Assembly (NCBI RefSeq): GCF_016919165.1
Contig: NZ_JAFFPS010000028.1
Span: 9,284 to 73,283 of the forward strand
From: Leptospira chreensis
GTDB lineage: Bacteria > Spirochaetota > Leptospiria > Leptospirales > Leptospiraceae
Direction of reading: 5' to 3'
DNA: 64,000 nucleotides
Positions 8,602 to 16,925 of this stretch are shown here, piece after piece (within the stretch, counting starts at the first letter, position 1; every line of letters starts with the position of its first letter). Made by a program: the position numbers and the translations under genes. A model generated the notes under the pieces. That model saw only the letters and a list, made by a program, of their open reading frames with translations. It did not search any database and was not told where the DNA came from.

Positions 8602-8953
8602 TTTGGTTCCCCCAAACCCAAACCTTGTTTTTGTTTGGGGGAATTGTTTTTGGTTTTCTTACTCTTTGCCTGAGTTTTTTTGTTTTTGATTTTGCAAGAA
8701 GGGCCAAAGAAAAACTGGGATCTCTAAAGATAAGTTGTAATTCGTTTAATAGATCTAGTTCTTTCAGAAGAGAAAGTAAATTGAGTAAGGAAATATTCCC
8801 CTTTCCTGTTTCTAAACGAGCAATGGAGGAAGGAGAGACTCCACTTCTCTCTGATAACTCTTCTTGTGAAAGTTCCATCTGGATACGCCTTCCTTTTAAG
8901 GAGGTCCCTATGTTTTCTTGAATTTCGTATAAATTCTTGCCTTCCCAATCCAT
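8594..8953 (-). CDS. hipB: HipB-like antitoxin, XRE-type DNA-binding protein
   Basis: A 119-residue protein placed directly upstream of hipA. Residues about 10-75 are a Cro/CI helix-turn-helix (GRRIQMELSQEELSERSGVS, then PSSIARLETGKGNISLLNLL). The C-terminal tail is Lys/Arg/Pro-rich (KTKKLRQRVRKPKTIPPNK) and probably disordered, as is common for labile antitoxins. By family it neutralises HipA by binding it and represses the operon. The ATG at 8953 sits only a few bases from the predicted transcription start (see the promoter entry), so the mRNA may be nearly leaderless. Only the antitoxin-first order and the overlap with hipA can be seen directly. Confidence 0.85.
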   Translation of the reverse strand: MDWEGKNLYEIQENIGTSLKGRRIQMELSQEELSERSGVSPSSIARLETGKGNISLLNLLSLLKELDLLNELQLIFRDPSFSLALLAKSKTKKLRQRVRKPKTIPPNKNKVWVWGNQNE

Positions 8954-8963
8954 CTTAATTAGT

Positions 8964-8991
8964 ATTATATGATGGATTATTTGATTTTCAA
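8964..8991 (-). promoter_or_regulatory. Predicted sigma-70-type promoter of hipBA
   Basis: On the minus strand TTGAAA (8991-8986) and TATAAT (8969-8964) are separated by 16 nt, close to consensus. The -10 ends 11 nt before the hipB ATG, so transcription would start about 4-5 nt before the start codon. No Shine-Dalgarno sequence fits in that leader. Confidence 0.5.
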
Positions 8992-9124
8992 GACATTATT
9001 TACCATTTATGATACGTTATCTAAATTTATTTAAAGCAGCATATATGATAAATATTAACAAATATAGACGTAAAATGTCATATATGGCTATTTATCGAAC
9101 ACTTCAAATTAGAAATCCCTCTAT

Positions 9125-11215
9125 CTAAGTAGCAAATTGGAAGTATGGTAAACTATCTTCTGGTTCGCGTATTCTTTGTTTGACGAGGAAGGTTTTAATT
9201 TTTCCTTTCCCTTTGATTTCGATCTCCCCTCTTGTTTCCAATTCAAAATCGGATTGGATCAATTTAGCAGTTGATTCTGTGATTTGGATTTCATTGGGCA
9301 ATCCTTGAGATTCCATACGGGAGGCAAGGTTTACCGCATCACCCCAAATATCGTAAATGAATTTTTTGGTTCCAATCACACCTGCCACCACAGGACCTGT
9401 ATTGATTCCAATCCGCATACTGAGTTTAGTTCCACTTTTTCCTAGCCGTAACCTAGAGAGTAAAGCCTTCATGTCCCAAGCCATATGGGCAGCGAGTAAG
9501 GAATGATACTGATCGGGAGCGGGAAGTCCTGCCACTGCCATATATGCATCCCCAATGGTTTTGATTTTTTCTAATCTGTATTTTTCCGCAAGGACATCAA
9601 AATAAGAAAAAATTTCATTTAAGATACGAACCACAGCTTCTGGTCTCATACCTGATGAAATTTGCGTGAACCCAACAATGTCAGCAAAGATAACCGATAC
9701 TTCTGGATAACTGTTTGCGATTAATCCTTGTTTTTCTTTCAATTCTTCTGCGATTGCTTTTGGAAGAACATTTAACAATAGTTTTTCGGCTCTTTCTTGT
9801 TCATTTCTCACTTTTTCATATGCATTCGCAATTTCCACTCGGGAATCTTCATTTTCTTTTAATGTAGATCGCACCTTACCTAATACTAAATTGTATCGTT
9901 CTGCAATTTGTCCGACTTCGGTAAAAGGCTCCACTGGTACATCAAGAGTGAGATCTCCTGTTTTATGTTGGTAGTCCATGGATAAAAATAAATCGATCAG
10001 TTCGGTTGTGGCTTTGTGTTCGGATATATTCAAACCCATCCTTTCTTCCATTTCATCAACTCGCAGAGGATAGATTCGGTTGATCCCTTTAAAAAGAAGA
10101 TAGGACACACCAAAAGCAAAAAGCCCGACTACGGCAGCACCTAATATTTGGATGAGAATGAAGTCCCCTCTTCCGTTAACCGCTCCCAACCTTTCAATGT
10201 CTCCAAATATTCCAACAGCGATTGTCCCCCAAAGACCCCCGACTAAGTGGACGGGAACTGCACCCACGGCATCATCGATTCTTAATCTTTCGAGTAACTT
10301 CTCTGCCGGGATGGTAAGACCCCCTGCGATCATCCCAATCATAGCAGCTTGGGAAGGTTCCACACAATCTGCACTAGCAGTGATGGCAACAAGTCCCGCC
10401 AAAGATCCGTTTAATGGAGAGATTGCCTCGGGGTATCCTTTTACAAACCAAGTCAAAAATAATGCAACCAACATGGAGAATCCAGAAGCAATGATTGTAT
10501 TTAAAATCACCAGAGGGACAGTTCCATTGAATGCAAGTGTACTTCCTCCATTAAAACCCATCCAACCAAACCAAAGGATAATACCACCTAACATCGCCAA
10601 TGGAAGATTACTGCCGGTGACTGATTTTGACGGTTCTCCTGCTTTGAACCTGCCAAGTCTCGGACCTACAACCAAAAGAAGTGCTAAGGAAACCCAACCG
10701 CCCACACTGTGGACTTGGGTTGATCCGGCAAAATCATGAAATCCTAATTGTTCTAACCAACCACTGGAAGTTTCATTGAATGCTCCTCCCCAAACCCAAT
10801 GACCAACAATAGGATAGATGATCCCAGAGATGAGGGCTGTTGCTAAAAGATAAGATGGGAATTTGAGTCGTTCTGCAACCGCGCCAGAAACAATAGTGGA
10901 AGAGGTTCCGCAAAACATCAATTGGAACAAAAAGAAAGTAGGAGGCCATGCATTGTCTTTTGGAAAGCCTGGTAAAAATAAATCCAATCCAAAAAGTCCA
11001 TAGAAGGAGGAACCAAACATGATTCCAAATCCAAAGAGGTAAAATAAAAGTGTGGCAACTCCAAAATCAGCAATGTTCTTAATCGCAACATTGATCGAAT
11101 TTTTTGCGCGAGTCAAACCAGACTCTAATACTAAAAATCCACCTTGCATCATCAACACAAGACCTGAACAAACAAGTACCCATAAAATATCTAATAGATT
11201 TTTTTGAACCGACAT
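9125..11215 (-). CDS. Ammonium transporter (Amt) fused to a class III adenylate cyclase
   Basis: 696 residues from the ATG at 11215, chosen because GAGGGTAGGA precedes it directly and because Amt proteins begin here; an upstream start would add 38 residues. Residues 1-380 form an Amt/MEP/Rh channel with about 11 helices and both pore histidines (H169 in STQVHSVGG, H323 in PVHLVGGLWG). Residues 400-500 are a HAMP-like/coiled linker (ERAEKLLLNVLPKAIAEEL). Residues 505-680 are a cyclase domain. Metal ligands D512 (FADIVGFT) and D556 (GDAYM), adenine-selecting K550 and D622 (YDIWGDAVNLASR), and transition-state N629 and R633 are all present, so it should make cAMP as a homodimer. The design suggests that ammonium occupancy or transport controls cAMP synthesis; this is inference. 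It is monocistronic, and no glnK/glnB gene is adjacent. Confidence 0.92.
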   Translation of the reverse strand: MSVQKNLLDILWVLVCSGLVLMMQGGFLVLESGLTRAKNSINVAIKNIADFGVATLLFYLFGFGIMFGSSFYGLFGLDLFLPGFPKDNAWPPTFFLFQLMFCGTSSTIVSGAVAERLKFPSYLLATALISGIIYPIVGHWVWGGAFNETSSGWLEQLGFHDFAGSTQVHSVGGWVSLALLLVVGPRLGRFKAGEPSKSVTGSNLPLAMLGGIILWFGWMGFNGGSTLAFNGTVPLVILNTIIASGFSMLVALFLTWFVKGYPEAISPLNGSLAGLVAITASADCVEPSQAAMIGMIAGGLTIPAEKLLERLRIDDAVGAVPVHLVGGLWGTIAVGIFGDIERLGAVNGRGDFILIQILGAAVVGLFAFGVSYLLFKGINRIYPLRVDEMEERMGLNISEHKATTELIDLFLSMDYQHKTGDLTLDVPVEPFTEVGQIAERYNLVLGKVRSTLKENEDSRVEIANAYEKVRNEQERAEKLLLNVLPKAIAEELKEKQGLIANSYPEVSVIFADIVGFTQISSGMRPEAVVRILNEIFSYFDVLAEKYRLEKIKTIGDAYMAVAGLPAPDQYHSLLAAHMAWDMKALLSRLRLGKSGTKLSMRIGINTGPVVAGVIGTKKFIYDIWGDAVNLASRMESQGLPNEIQITESTAKLIQSDFELETRGEIEIKGKGKIKTFLVKQRIREPEDSLPYFQFAT

Positions 11216-11647
11216 TCCTACCCTCAAGAATCCTATACCATTAAGATACAGTGATCTCAATGCAGTTACTTCTAAGAGAACATTGCAGTTCAGTTTAAGG
11301 CAAGCAAGTGAAATTCTAAGCAATGTCACCTAACAATCATTTTAAAAAACTAACGGTTCGATTCATTTCTAAATTTAGTGTTTACATTATGAGCAACTTG
11401 CCTATTCCCTATTCTCTCTGCGCCACCGATCGCAGCGAAAATCCTTTCGCGTTGCGAAAGATTGAAGCGGAGAGCGGGATCGTGCCTAAAGGAGATTTGT
11501 ATCGACAAACAAATTCGAGGCGTCCAAAAAAATATAAACATTGGATTCGATCCTTGGGATGGATTTAATGTTTCCTGATGCCTCTTTCTTGATTTTCAAA
11601 TATACTATGTATGATTCTTTATTAGAATCCTACGAAAATAAAATTTT
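11216..11647. other. 432-bp divergent intergenic region
   Basis: It separates the Amt-cyclase gene (minus) from the DUF167 gene (plus). It contains copy 1 of the dispersed hairpin element (11428-11482). Short frames crossing it on both strands follow the repeat and show no protein-like character. Confidence 0.5.
11428..11482. repeat. Dispersed intergenic hairpin element, copy 1
   Basis: Read on the minus strand this matches the elements at 27948-27990 and 54312-54358: a CAATCTTTCGC half, a 3-nt loop, then GCGAAAGGATTTTCGCT and a GATC-type flank. Its core stem is CTTTCGC-N3-GCGAAAG. All three copies are between genes. The function is unknown; it may act as a terminator, RNA stability element or mobile miniature repeat. 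Confidence 0.65.
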
Positions 11648-11905
11648 ATGAAATTGACCGTAAAAGTAAAACCTAACAACAAACAACCTGGTTTGGAATT
11701 TTTAACGGAAACAGAGTGCATCGCACGTTTGAAGTCTCCACCAGTTGACGGAAAGGCAAATGAGGAATTGATCACACTACTATCCAAACATTTTCATGTA
11801 CCGAAAAGCAATGTAGAAATCCTATCAGGACTATCCTCGAAGTCAAAGGTTGTTGCCGTTCATCCCCGAATAGGAACGCTAGATTCTTTGGGTAAGGTAA
11901 AATAG
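11648..11905 (+). CDS. DUF167 (YggU) family protein
   Basis: An 85-residue protein covering the whole small DUF167 domain. It has V-x-V-K-P-N-x-K at the N-terminus, the central ARLKSPPVDGKANEELITLL segment and the V-E-I-L-S-G-x-S-S-K-x-K end motif, all diagnostic for the family. The biochemical role of DUF167 is not established. Its last 46 bp overlap the 3' end of the convergent histidine kinase gene at 11860-13683. Confidence 0.85.
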   Translation: MKLTVKVKPNNKQPGLEFLTETECIARLKSPPVDGKANEELITLLSKHFHVPKSNVEILSGLSSKSKVVAVHPRIGTLDSLGKVK

Positions 11906-13683
11906 AATCGAGAACCTTGGCTTAATTCGCTTTCCACTCGAATCGTACCTCCATGTTTTTCTACAAATTCTTTACACAAAATCAAACCTAATGCAGTTCC
12001 CCTCTCTCCAATTGTACCTGGCATACTCTTTTGTTTTGCATCGATACGAAACAACTTATCTTTAATCTCCTGAGTGATGCCAGTACCAAAATCTACTATG
12101 GAGATTTCGATATCATCTCCTATAGATTTGGAACCAATTCGAATTTCACCACCAGGATGGGAGTATTTAACTGCATTTGAGATTAAATTTCTAAGAATGG
12201 TTTCTATCATTTTTTCGTCTGCATAAGCAACTGCTCGTTCATCTACAGAATTTTTCACAACCATTGACTTGTTTTGAATTGAGAAAGACGCAGAAGCAAG
12301 TGAGGCCTCTATAGAACGATATAAAGATATCTCTTCAGGGAAAAAGGAAATTTCACCTGTTTGTGACCTTGCCCAAGTCAAAAGATTTTCGAGCAGAACA
12401 AACACTTCGCCAGATGATTGAAAGAGAATACTTAAATCGTTTTTTGTACGTTTCAAAGGCCTTGTATCCAAATCTTCGAGAATCATACCTGCGAAAGTAT
12501 TCATTCCGCCAATCGGACCCTTTAAATCATGGGCTATGATAGAAAAAAATTTATCTTTTGTATGATTTAATAACTGCAACTCGGAATAGAATTTATCTTT
12601 TTCCAACTCCGTTTTTTTCCGTTTATCAATGTTTCTGGATACTCCCAAAATATTTATAGTACCATTGGGATTCCACTGGAACACTGTATTCGCCTCAACC
12701 CAGACTGTAGAACCATTTTTGCAGTATTGTTCTACTTCGTCGCTAAAAGGTTTCCTTTCACCTGTATCTTTAAATTCCTGAATCCGTTTTGGTAGAACAT
12801 CCATTACATATTGTAAGGATGCAGGTACGAGAGAACTTTGTAAGGAATGGGTAATGACCTCTTCCGATGTAAAACCAGTGATATTAATCACGGATGGGCT
12901 GACATAAACATATTTTTGTTCATCAAAATTCAATACCCAGATAACATCCGTTGTATTTTCCGCAAGTAACCTATACTTTTGCTCACTTTCCTCTTGGCTT
13001 TTGATGAATATGTCAATACACATCATCAAAAATCCAAACGTCATCATTACAGAAGTCACATAAAAAAACAAATATGTTATATCCTGAATCGGACCCTTTC
13101 CAAATGCAATTTGTGCGACTGAAACATCGGCAAAGGTATAATAGAGAGACCGAAGAAATAAAAAAACTCCACAAGACAAAAATACAAATGCAGCAAAACG
13201 ACTGGATAGTTTTGCATTTTGATTTGCTGCCAAAATTGTTCTCGCAGACAAAGTGAGCTGTAAACCCGCGGCGAAAGAAATCAAAGAAATTCGATATTTG
13301 GGGGCATAATCGGAAAACTGATGTAATACAAGCACAATAAAAACAAAAACCACAGAGAAGATTCCAAACTTCCACATTGGTTTTTTATCAAACATTGATA
13401 GTATAATATTATTAGAATATACTAATGACAAAAGTATGAGCGAATTTCCAAGACTAACAGAGATCCAATCGGGAATGACCCCCCGCAGGACACCCATCAC
13501 AATCCATCCCATTGCTTGTATCAGTGTGGCTATGGCCCAGTCTTTTACATACCGTAGCTTCTGAAAATAACCCCGAGCCGCAAACCAAAGTCCACCCGAC
13601 ATCAGCAAACATCCGATTACATTAATGAAAACGACTGTGCGTGGATCAATATTCATGGGGTGGTTAGAAATCCAAGATTCCAT
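11860..13683 (-). CDS. Membrane PAS-sensor histidine kinase
   Basis: A 607-residue protein. Seven hydrophobic segments (about 17-37, 48-68, 75-95, 105-122, 132-150, 160-182 and 200-226) form an N-terminal 7TM sensor. A PAS domain with its PAC part follows at about 235-357, then a HisKA dimerisation domain with phospho-acceptor H385 in SIIAHDLKGPIGG. The HATPase_c domain follows at about 480-600, with the N-box LRNLISNAVKYSHPGG, the G1 box DFGTGI and a GTALGL G2 box. It should autophosphorylate at H385 and pass phosphate to a response regulator, but none is adjacent; the closest is the REC-GGDEF protein at 16926-17822. The gene end overlaps DUF167 by 46 bp, an unusually long convergent overlap. 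Confidence 0.88.
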   Translation of the reverse strand: MESWISNHPMNIDPRTVVFINVIGCLLMSGGLWFAARGYFQKLRYVKDWAIATLIQAMGWIVMGVLRGVIPDWISVSLGNSLILLSLVYSNNIILSMFDKKPMWKFGIFSVVFVFIVLVLHQFSDYAPKYRISLISFAAGLQLTLSARTILAANQNAKLSSRFAAFVFLSCGVFLFLRSLYYTFADVSVAQIAFGKGPIQDITYLFFYVTSVMMTFGFLMMCIDIFIKSQEESEQKYRLLAENTTDVIWVLNFDEQKYVYVSPSVINITGFTSEEVITHSLQSSLVPASLQYVMDVLPKRIQEFKDTGERKPFSDEVEQYCKNGSTVWVEANTVFQWNPNGTINILGVSRNIDKRKKTELEKDKFYSELQLLNHTKDKFFSIIAHDLKGPIGGMNTFAGMILEDLDTRPLKRTKNDLSILFQSSGEVFVLLENLLTWARSQTGEISFFPEEISLYRSIEASLASASFSIQNKSMVVKNSVDERAVAYADEKMIETILRNLISNAVKYSHPGGEIRIGSKSIGDDIEISIVDFGTGITQEIKDKLFRIDAKQKSMPGTIGERGTALGLILCKEFVEKHGGTIRVESELSQGSRFYFTLPKESSVPIRG

Positions 13684-13792
13684 TTAAATAGTTTTTTTAA
13701 GTGTAATTTAATCAACTACAAATGAAGGATTGTTAAGGAAATTTACTAGTTACGGAGCGAAAGAACCACCCCTCTAAACCACACTTAGGTGG

Positions 13793-14329
13793 TTACGAAT
13801 CGAAGACGAGATCCAAAAGATAGGATAAGGAAGATTCAAATGCCTTTTGGTTCGGCAAAATCCTTCCTCCTTTATTTTTTCCTTTGGGGAGGGAAGAGAA
13901 CGCAAGTGCATTACCATGAATAAAATCAATTATGATATGCAACATCTTCTCTATATCCTTACCAGGCTGAAGGTTGCTCAGTAAGTTTAGGAGCGTTTGA
14001 TTGAGCGACAAAACAGAAGGGAAATCTGTATGCGAATTCTTAATTAAATAAAGAGACATTCCTGGGTATTCGATAAACAAATTCCAATACTCTATTAGGA
14101 TTTTTTTAAGACTTGTTTTCGGATTTTTATTAGTAATCAGAATTTCTTTCTGAAAACGATCGAAAATTTGTTCCACCATTGCCTTCGTCAAAGCTTCTTT
14201 ATTTTCAAAATAATGATAGATCGCCATAGGATCCAAATCCAGTTTTGTAGCTAATTTTCGCATACTAAAAGATTCATAGCCATCTTTTTCACAAATCCGA
14301 AGCGCTGTTTGTATAATTTTTTCTTTCAT
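13793..14329 (-). CDS. TetR-family transcriptional repressor
   Basis: 178 residues from the ATG at 14329. A longer frame from 14401 was rejected because it would cover the operator and add 24 residues that do not fit the family. The N-terminal helix-turn-helix is clear (KIIQTALRICEKDGYESFSM, then RKLATKLDLDPMAIYHYFEN), with the YHYF signature of the recognition helix. The C-terminal ligand domain is not assignable but has a TetR_C-like length. The gene is divergent from the dihydrofolate-reductase-like gene, with two palindromes between them, so it most likely represses both. The inducer is unknown. Confidence 0.85.
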   Translation of the reverse strand: MKEKIIQTALRICEKDGYESFSMRKLATKLDLDPMAIYHYFENKEALTKAMVEQIFDRFQKEILITNKNPKTSLKKILIEYWNLFIEYPGMSLYLIKNSHTDFPSVLSLNQTLLNLLSNLQPGKDIEKMLHIIIDFIHGNALAFSSLPKGKNKGGRILPNQKAFESSLSYLLDLVFDS

Positions 14330-14340
14330 TTTAATTGGAT

Positions 14341-14379
14341 TATTTCTACACTGTAGAAATAATAACTCTACGCCGTAGA
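14341..14379. promoter_or_regulatory. Tandem TetR-type operators
   Basis: Two palindromes share the core TCTAC-N3-GTAGA. The first, 14341-14361, is a perfect 21-bp palindrome centred at 14351 with core TTCTACACTGTAGAA. The second, 14367-14379, is TCTACGCCGTAGA centred at 14373. Their centres are 22 bp apart, about two helical turns, so two dimers could bind the same face. Both lie in the 63-bp gap between the divergent TetR and reductase-like genes. Confidence 0.8.
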
Positions 14380-14392
14380 ATAATTTACAACA

Positions 14393-14923
14393 ATGATACA
14401 ATACAAAGCATTTATTGCAAGCAGTTTAGATGGGTTTATTGCGAGAACTGACGGTTCCCTCGATTGGCTTACCTCTGACGAATTTACATTGGAAAATGAT
14501 GACCTAGGTTATTCTTCCTTTATGGAAGGTATCGATTGCATTGTTATGGGAAGAATTACTTTTGAAACAGTATTGACCTTCGAACCATATCCTTTTGGAT
14601 CCATTCCCATTTATGTATTAACTCGAAATTCAGATTATCAATTCGAATCACAACATCCGATTCGAATATTCCAAGGAACCCTCGAAGAATTGGATTCTAT
14701 TTTACTGGGAAACCAAATAAAAAATGCCTACGTGGATGGAGGCCAATTGATTCAATCTTACATAAGCAAATCTATGTTAAACCAAATCATCATTACTCGG
14801 ATACCTGTATTAGTTGGATCGGGTCTACCTTTATTTGGCGATTCCCATAAAGATAGAAAGTTAAAACACATTCAGACTTCTACATTTTCGAATGGGTTTG
14901 TCCAATCGGAATACCATCTCTGA
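14393..14923 (+). CDS. Dihydrofolate reductase / RibD C-terminal domain family protein
   Basis: 176 residues covering one RibD_C/DHFR-like domain. It shows the opening A-S-S-L-D-G-F-I-A motif (residues 9-17), DCIVMGRITFETV for the nucleotide site, YVDGGQLIQSYISK, and the closing IITRIPVLVGSGLPLFG. Proteins of this type use NAD(P)H, but their substrates are mostly unknown. They are not the housekeeping folA product. The divergent TetR gene with paired operators implies inducible expression, perhaps for detoxification. Confidence 0.85.
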   Translation: MIQYKAFIASSLDGFIARTDGSLDWLTSDEFTLENDDLGYSSFMEGIDCIVMGRITFETVLTFEPYPFGSIPIYVLTRNSDYQFESQHPIRIFQGTLEELDSILLGNQIKNAYVDGGQLIQSYISKSMLNQIIITRIPVLVGSGLPLFGDSHKDRKLKHIQTSTFSNGFVQSEYHL

Positions 14924-15074
14924 GTTAATATGAACTTATTGAGAAAAAATCGCCGGGAAGTCAATCTTCGATTGAAGGAAGGCGCGATTTGTGATAAAAG
15001 TTTTGGGAGAAACCCACAAGCCCACCTCCACCACCCAATTCAGGGCGGGGGCTCTTCAGGGGTAATGTGACATA

Positions 15075-15860
15075 ATGCAAACCATCCTTTCCCCCCACGA
15101 CTCAAGGCTCACTGCCTACCAACTCCTCAAAGCAAAGGAAGACCCAACCGATACGTTCATTGCCGACCATGAAAAAACAGCGGTCCGACTCCTTCACTCC
15201 CATCTGAAAGTAGAATCCGTATTCTGTATGCCCAAGTATTGGGAAAAACATAAAGATTTAATCCAATCACGCCTACCAGATACTAACCAGTGTTTTGTTG
15301 CCGAAAAATCAGTCTTTGAGGATACCATTGGCTTTTCCGTACATCAGGGTTTTATGGCAGTCGGGCTCCAAAGATGGAATGCGATAACGGAGGCCACGGC
15401 ACCGATGCTTTTCGTCAATGCAATTGTTGATAGTGAAAATATTGGATCCATACTTCGTACAGCTGCGGCTTTTGGAATCCAATCCATCCTCTTCGATTCA
15501 AAATCGGCATCACCCTATTTGCGAAGATCAGTAAGAGTATCGATGGGCTCTCTTTTCCAGATTCAGTTGGTCCGCATTCCTAACCTAACAGAAACTTTGC
15601 GCTCGTTACAAAACACAGACCATAAAATTCTATCTCTATCTCTTCCAAGGGAAGGAGAAAATTTGTTATCTAAAACCAAATCTGTATATGAAATAGGAAA
15701 ACAAAGTAAATTTGTACTCGTAGTTGGGAATGAGGCGGAAGGAGTGGAACCGGATGTACTCAATTTATCCGACAGTCTGGTTTATATACCTATGAAAAAC
15801 CAAATCGATTCTTTAAATGTGTCCCATGCACTCGCAGTTGCTTTATCGCATTTACTTTAG
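15075..15860 (+). CDS. SpoU/TrmH-family RNA 2'-O-ribose methyltransferase
   Basis: A 261-residue protein. The N-terminal ~110 residues are a variable substrate-binding part. The C-terminal SPOUT domain carries the three family motifs: motif 1 NAIVDSENIGSILRTAAAFG (about residues 117-136), motif 2 LVVGNEAEGV and motif 3 IPMKNQIDSLNVSHALAVAL near the end. These form the trefoil-knot S-adenosylmethionine site. It should methylate a ribose in tRNA or rRNA, but the exact nucleotide cannot be told. The 150 bp upstream contain a GC-rich tract (about 15010-15055) with a possible GCCC...GGGC stem. Confidence 0.9.
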   Translation: MQTILSPHDSRLTAYQLLKAKEDPTDTFIADHEKTAVRLLHSHLKVESVFCMPKYWEKHKDLIQSRLPDTNQCFVAEKSVFEDTIGFSVHQGFMAVGLQRWNAITEATAPMLFVNAIVDSENIGSILRTAAAFGIQSILFDSKSASPYLRRSVRVSMGSLFQIQLVRIPNLTETLRSLQNTDHKILSLSLPREGENLLSKTKSVYEIGKQSKFVLVVGNEAEGVEPDVLNLSDSLVYIPMKNQIDSLNVSHALAVALSHLL

Positions 15861-15869
15861 TTAGTTCTT

Positions 15870-16916
15870 TTAGTTTTCCCAATCCCAAAAAAAATCTTTA
15901 TTTGTCATTTCAGGTTCCGTATCGGTTGCGTTAGGACTTCCTTCAAATGATTGGTCTTCTAAATCTTTTTTAGCAGATTCCAAATCTAAGGTTTCTTTCA
16001 ACCAATACTCTTCTGTTCCAAAATGAGGAAACAAGGATGGAAAGGATGGGTCTTGCCAACGTTTAGCAATCCAAGCAGCATAATGAATGTATCTTACAAT
16101 ACGAAGTGGTTCTACCAATTGTAACCAATTTTCATCAAACTCGGCAAACATTGTGTACCCTTGCAAAAACTGAAATACATCATTTTTTCGATCCGATTCA
16201 CCTAACGGTAGCAACATCCAAAAATCTTGGACAATAGGGCCTGTTAGAAAATCATCAAAATCCAAAATGCTGTATCCTTCCGGTGAAACGAGCAAATTCC
16301 CTTTGTGGCAGTCTCCGTGGATTCGTTGGAATGGAATTTGGTATTCTTTCACCAAAGATTCAAAAATTTCAAAGGCACGGAGTGCCGTGGTTTTGTAACG
16401 TTCCGCCAAAGCATTGTTTGGTATTAGTTTTTTTTCTAAAATAAAGTTTAATGACTCCAAACCATAGGATGGAATATCAAGAATCGGTCTATGGATAGAA
16501 CTCGATCTCATCCCAACAGAATGAATCCTTCCAAGAAGTGCACCCACTCTTTCTAAATCTCCACCGGCAATTTCTTCGACGATCCTTCCATTCCGAAGGG
16601 GCCAAATGGCGAAGTAAATTCCCAACCACTCAAATAAAGTTTTCCCTTTGATAGTTATGGGAGTTAGAACAGGAATTTCTTCTAGAGACAACTCTTCTAA
16701 GAATTGATGTTCTTCTAGAATCTCATCATAGGTCCATTTACCGGGCCTATAGAACTTGACTACGATCCTTCCTGAATTCGATGTTTCAATATCGTAAACT
16801 CGATTTTCCACACTATTTAATGGATAGAACCGACCTGTAGGTTCATAACCCAATGATTCGAGCGCATTCAGTATTGTGTCGGGTGTTAGTTGGTAAAAGG
16901 AATGATTGATGTCCAA
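15870..16916 (-). CDS. srkA: SrkA/RdoA-like stress-response Ser/Thr protein kinase
   Basis: A 348-residue protein of the APH-like kinase fold. ENRVYDIET at about 37-45 and RIVVKFYRPGKWT at about 50-62 match the nucleotide-binding lobe of YihE/SrkA. The catalytic loop RIHGDCHKGNLL and the metal-binding ILDFDDFLTGPIVQDFWMLL follow at about 198-235. The closing WIAKRW motif is also SrkA-like. The C-terminal ~35 residues are an acidic extension. In Escherichia coli this kinase helps cells survive envelope and peroxide stress. The start is a TTG 10 nt after the stop of the REC-GGDEF gene, so the two are probably co-transcribed. Confidence 0.85.
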   Translation of the reverse strand: MDINHSFYQLTPDTILNALESLGYEPTGRFYPLNSVENRVYDIETSNSGRIVVKFYRPGKWTYDEILEEHQFLEELSLEEIPVLTPITIKGKTLFEWLGIYFAIWPLRNGRIVEEIAGGDLERVGALLGRIHSVGMRSSSIHRPILDIPSYGLESLNFILEKKLIPNNALAERYKTTALRAFEIFESLVKEYQIPFQRIHGDCHKGNLLVSPEGYSILDFDDFLTGPIVQDFWMLLPLGESDRKNDVFQFLQGYTMFAEFDENWLQLVEPLRIVRYIHYAAWIAKRWQDPSFPSLFPHFGTEEYWLKETLDLESAKKDLEDQSFEGSPNATDTEPEMTNKDFFWDWEN

Positions 16917-16925
16917 ATTGATAAT

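Noticed and set aside
10152..10739. 195-residue plus-strand frame opposite the Amt domain
   Set aside because: Pro/Ala/Thr-rich shadow of a strongly conserved coding region on the other strand.
11323..11568. 81-residue plus-strand frame and its minus-strand counterpart
   Set aside because: They follow the dispersed hairpin element rather than a protein pattern, and start before the true start of the Amt-cyclase gene.
14330..14401. Extended N-terminus of the TetR protein
   Set aside because: Would place the tandem operators inside the coding sequence and adds residues atypical of the family; the ATG at 14329 fits better.
14990..15060. GC-rich tract before the SpoU/TrmH gene as an RNA gene or riboswitch
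   Set aside because: A GCCC...GGGC stem can be drawn, but no known riboswitch core or terminator/antiterminator pair is recognisable.
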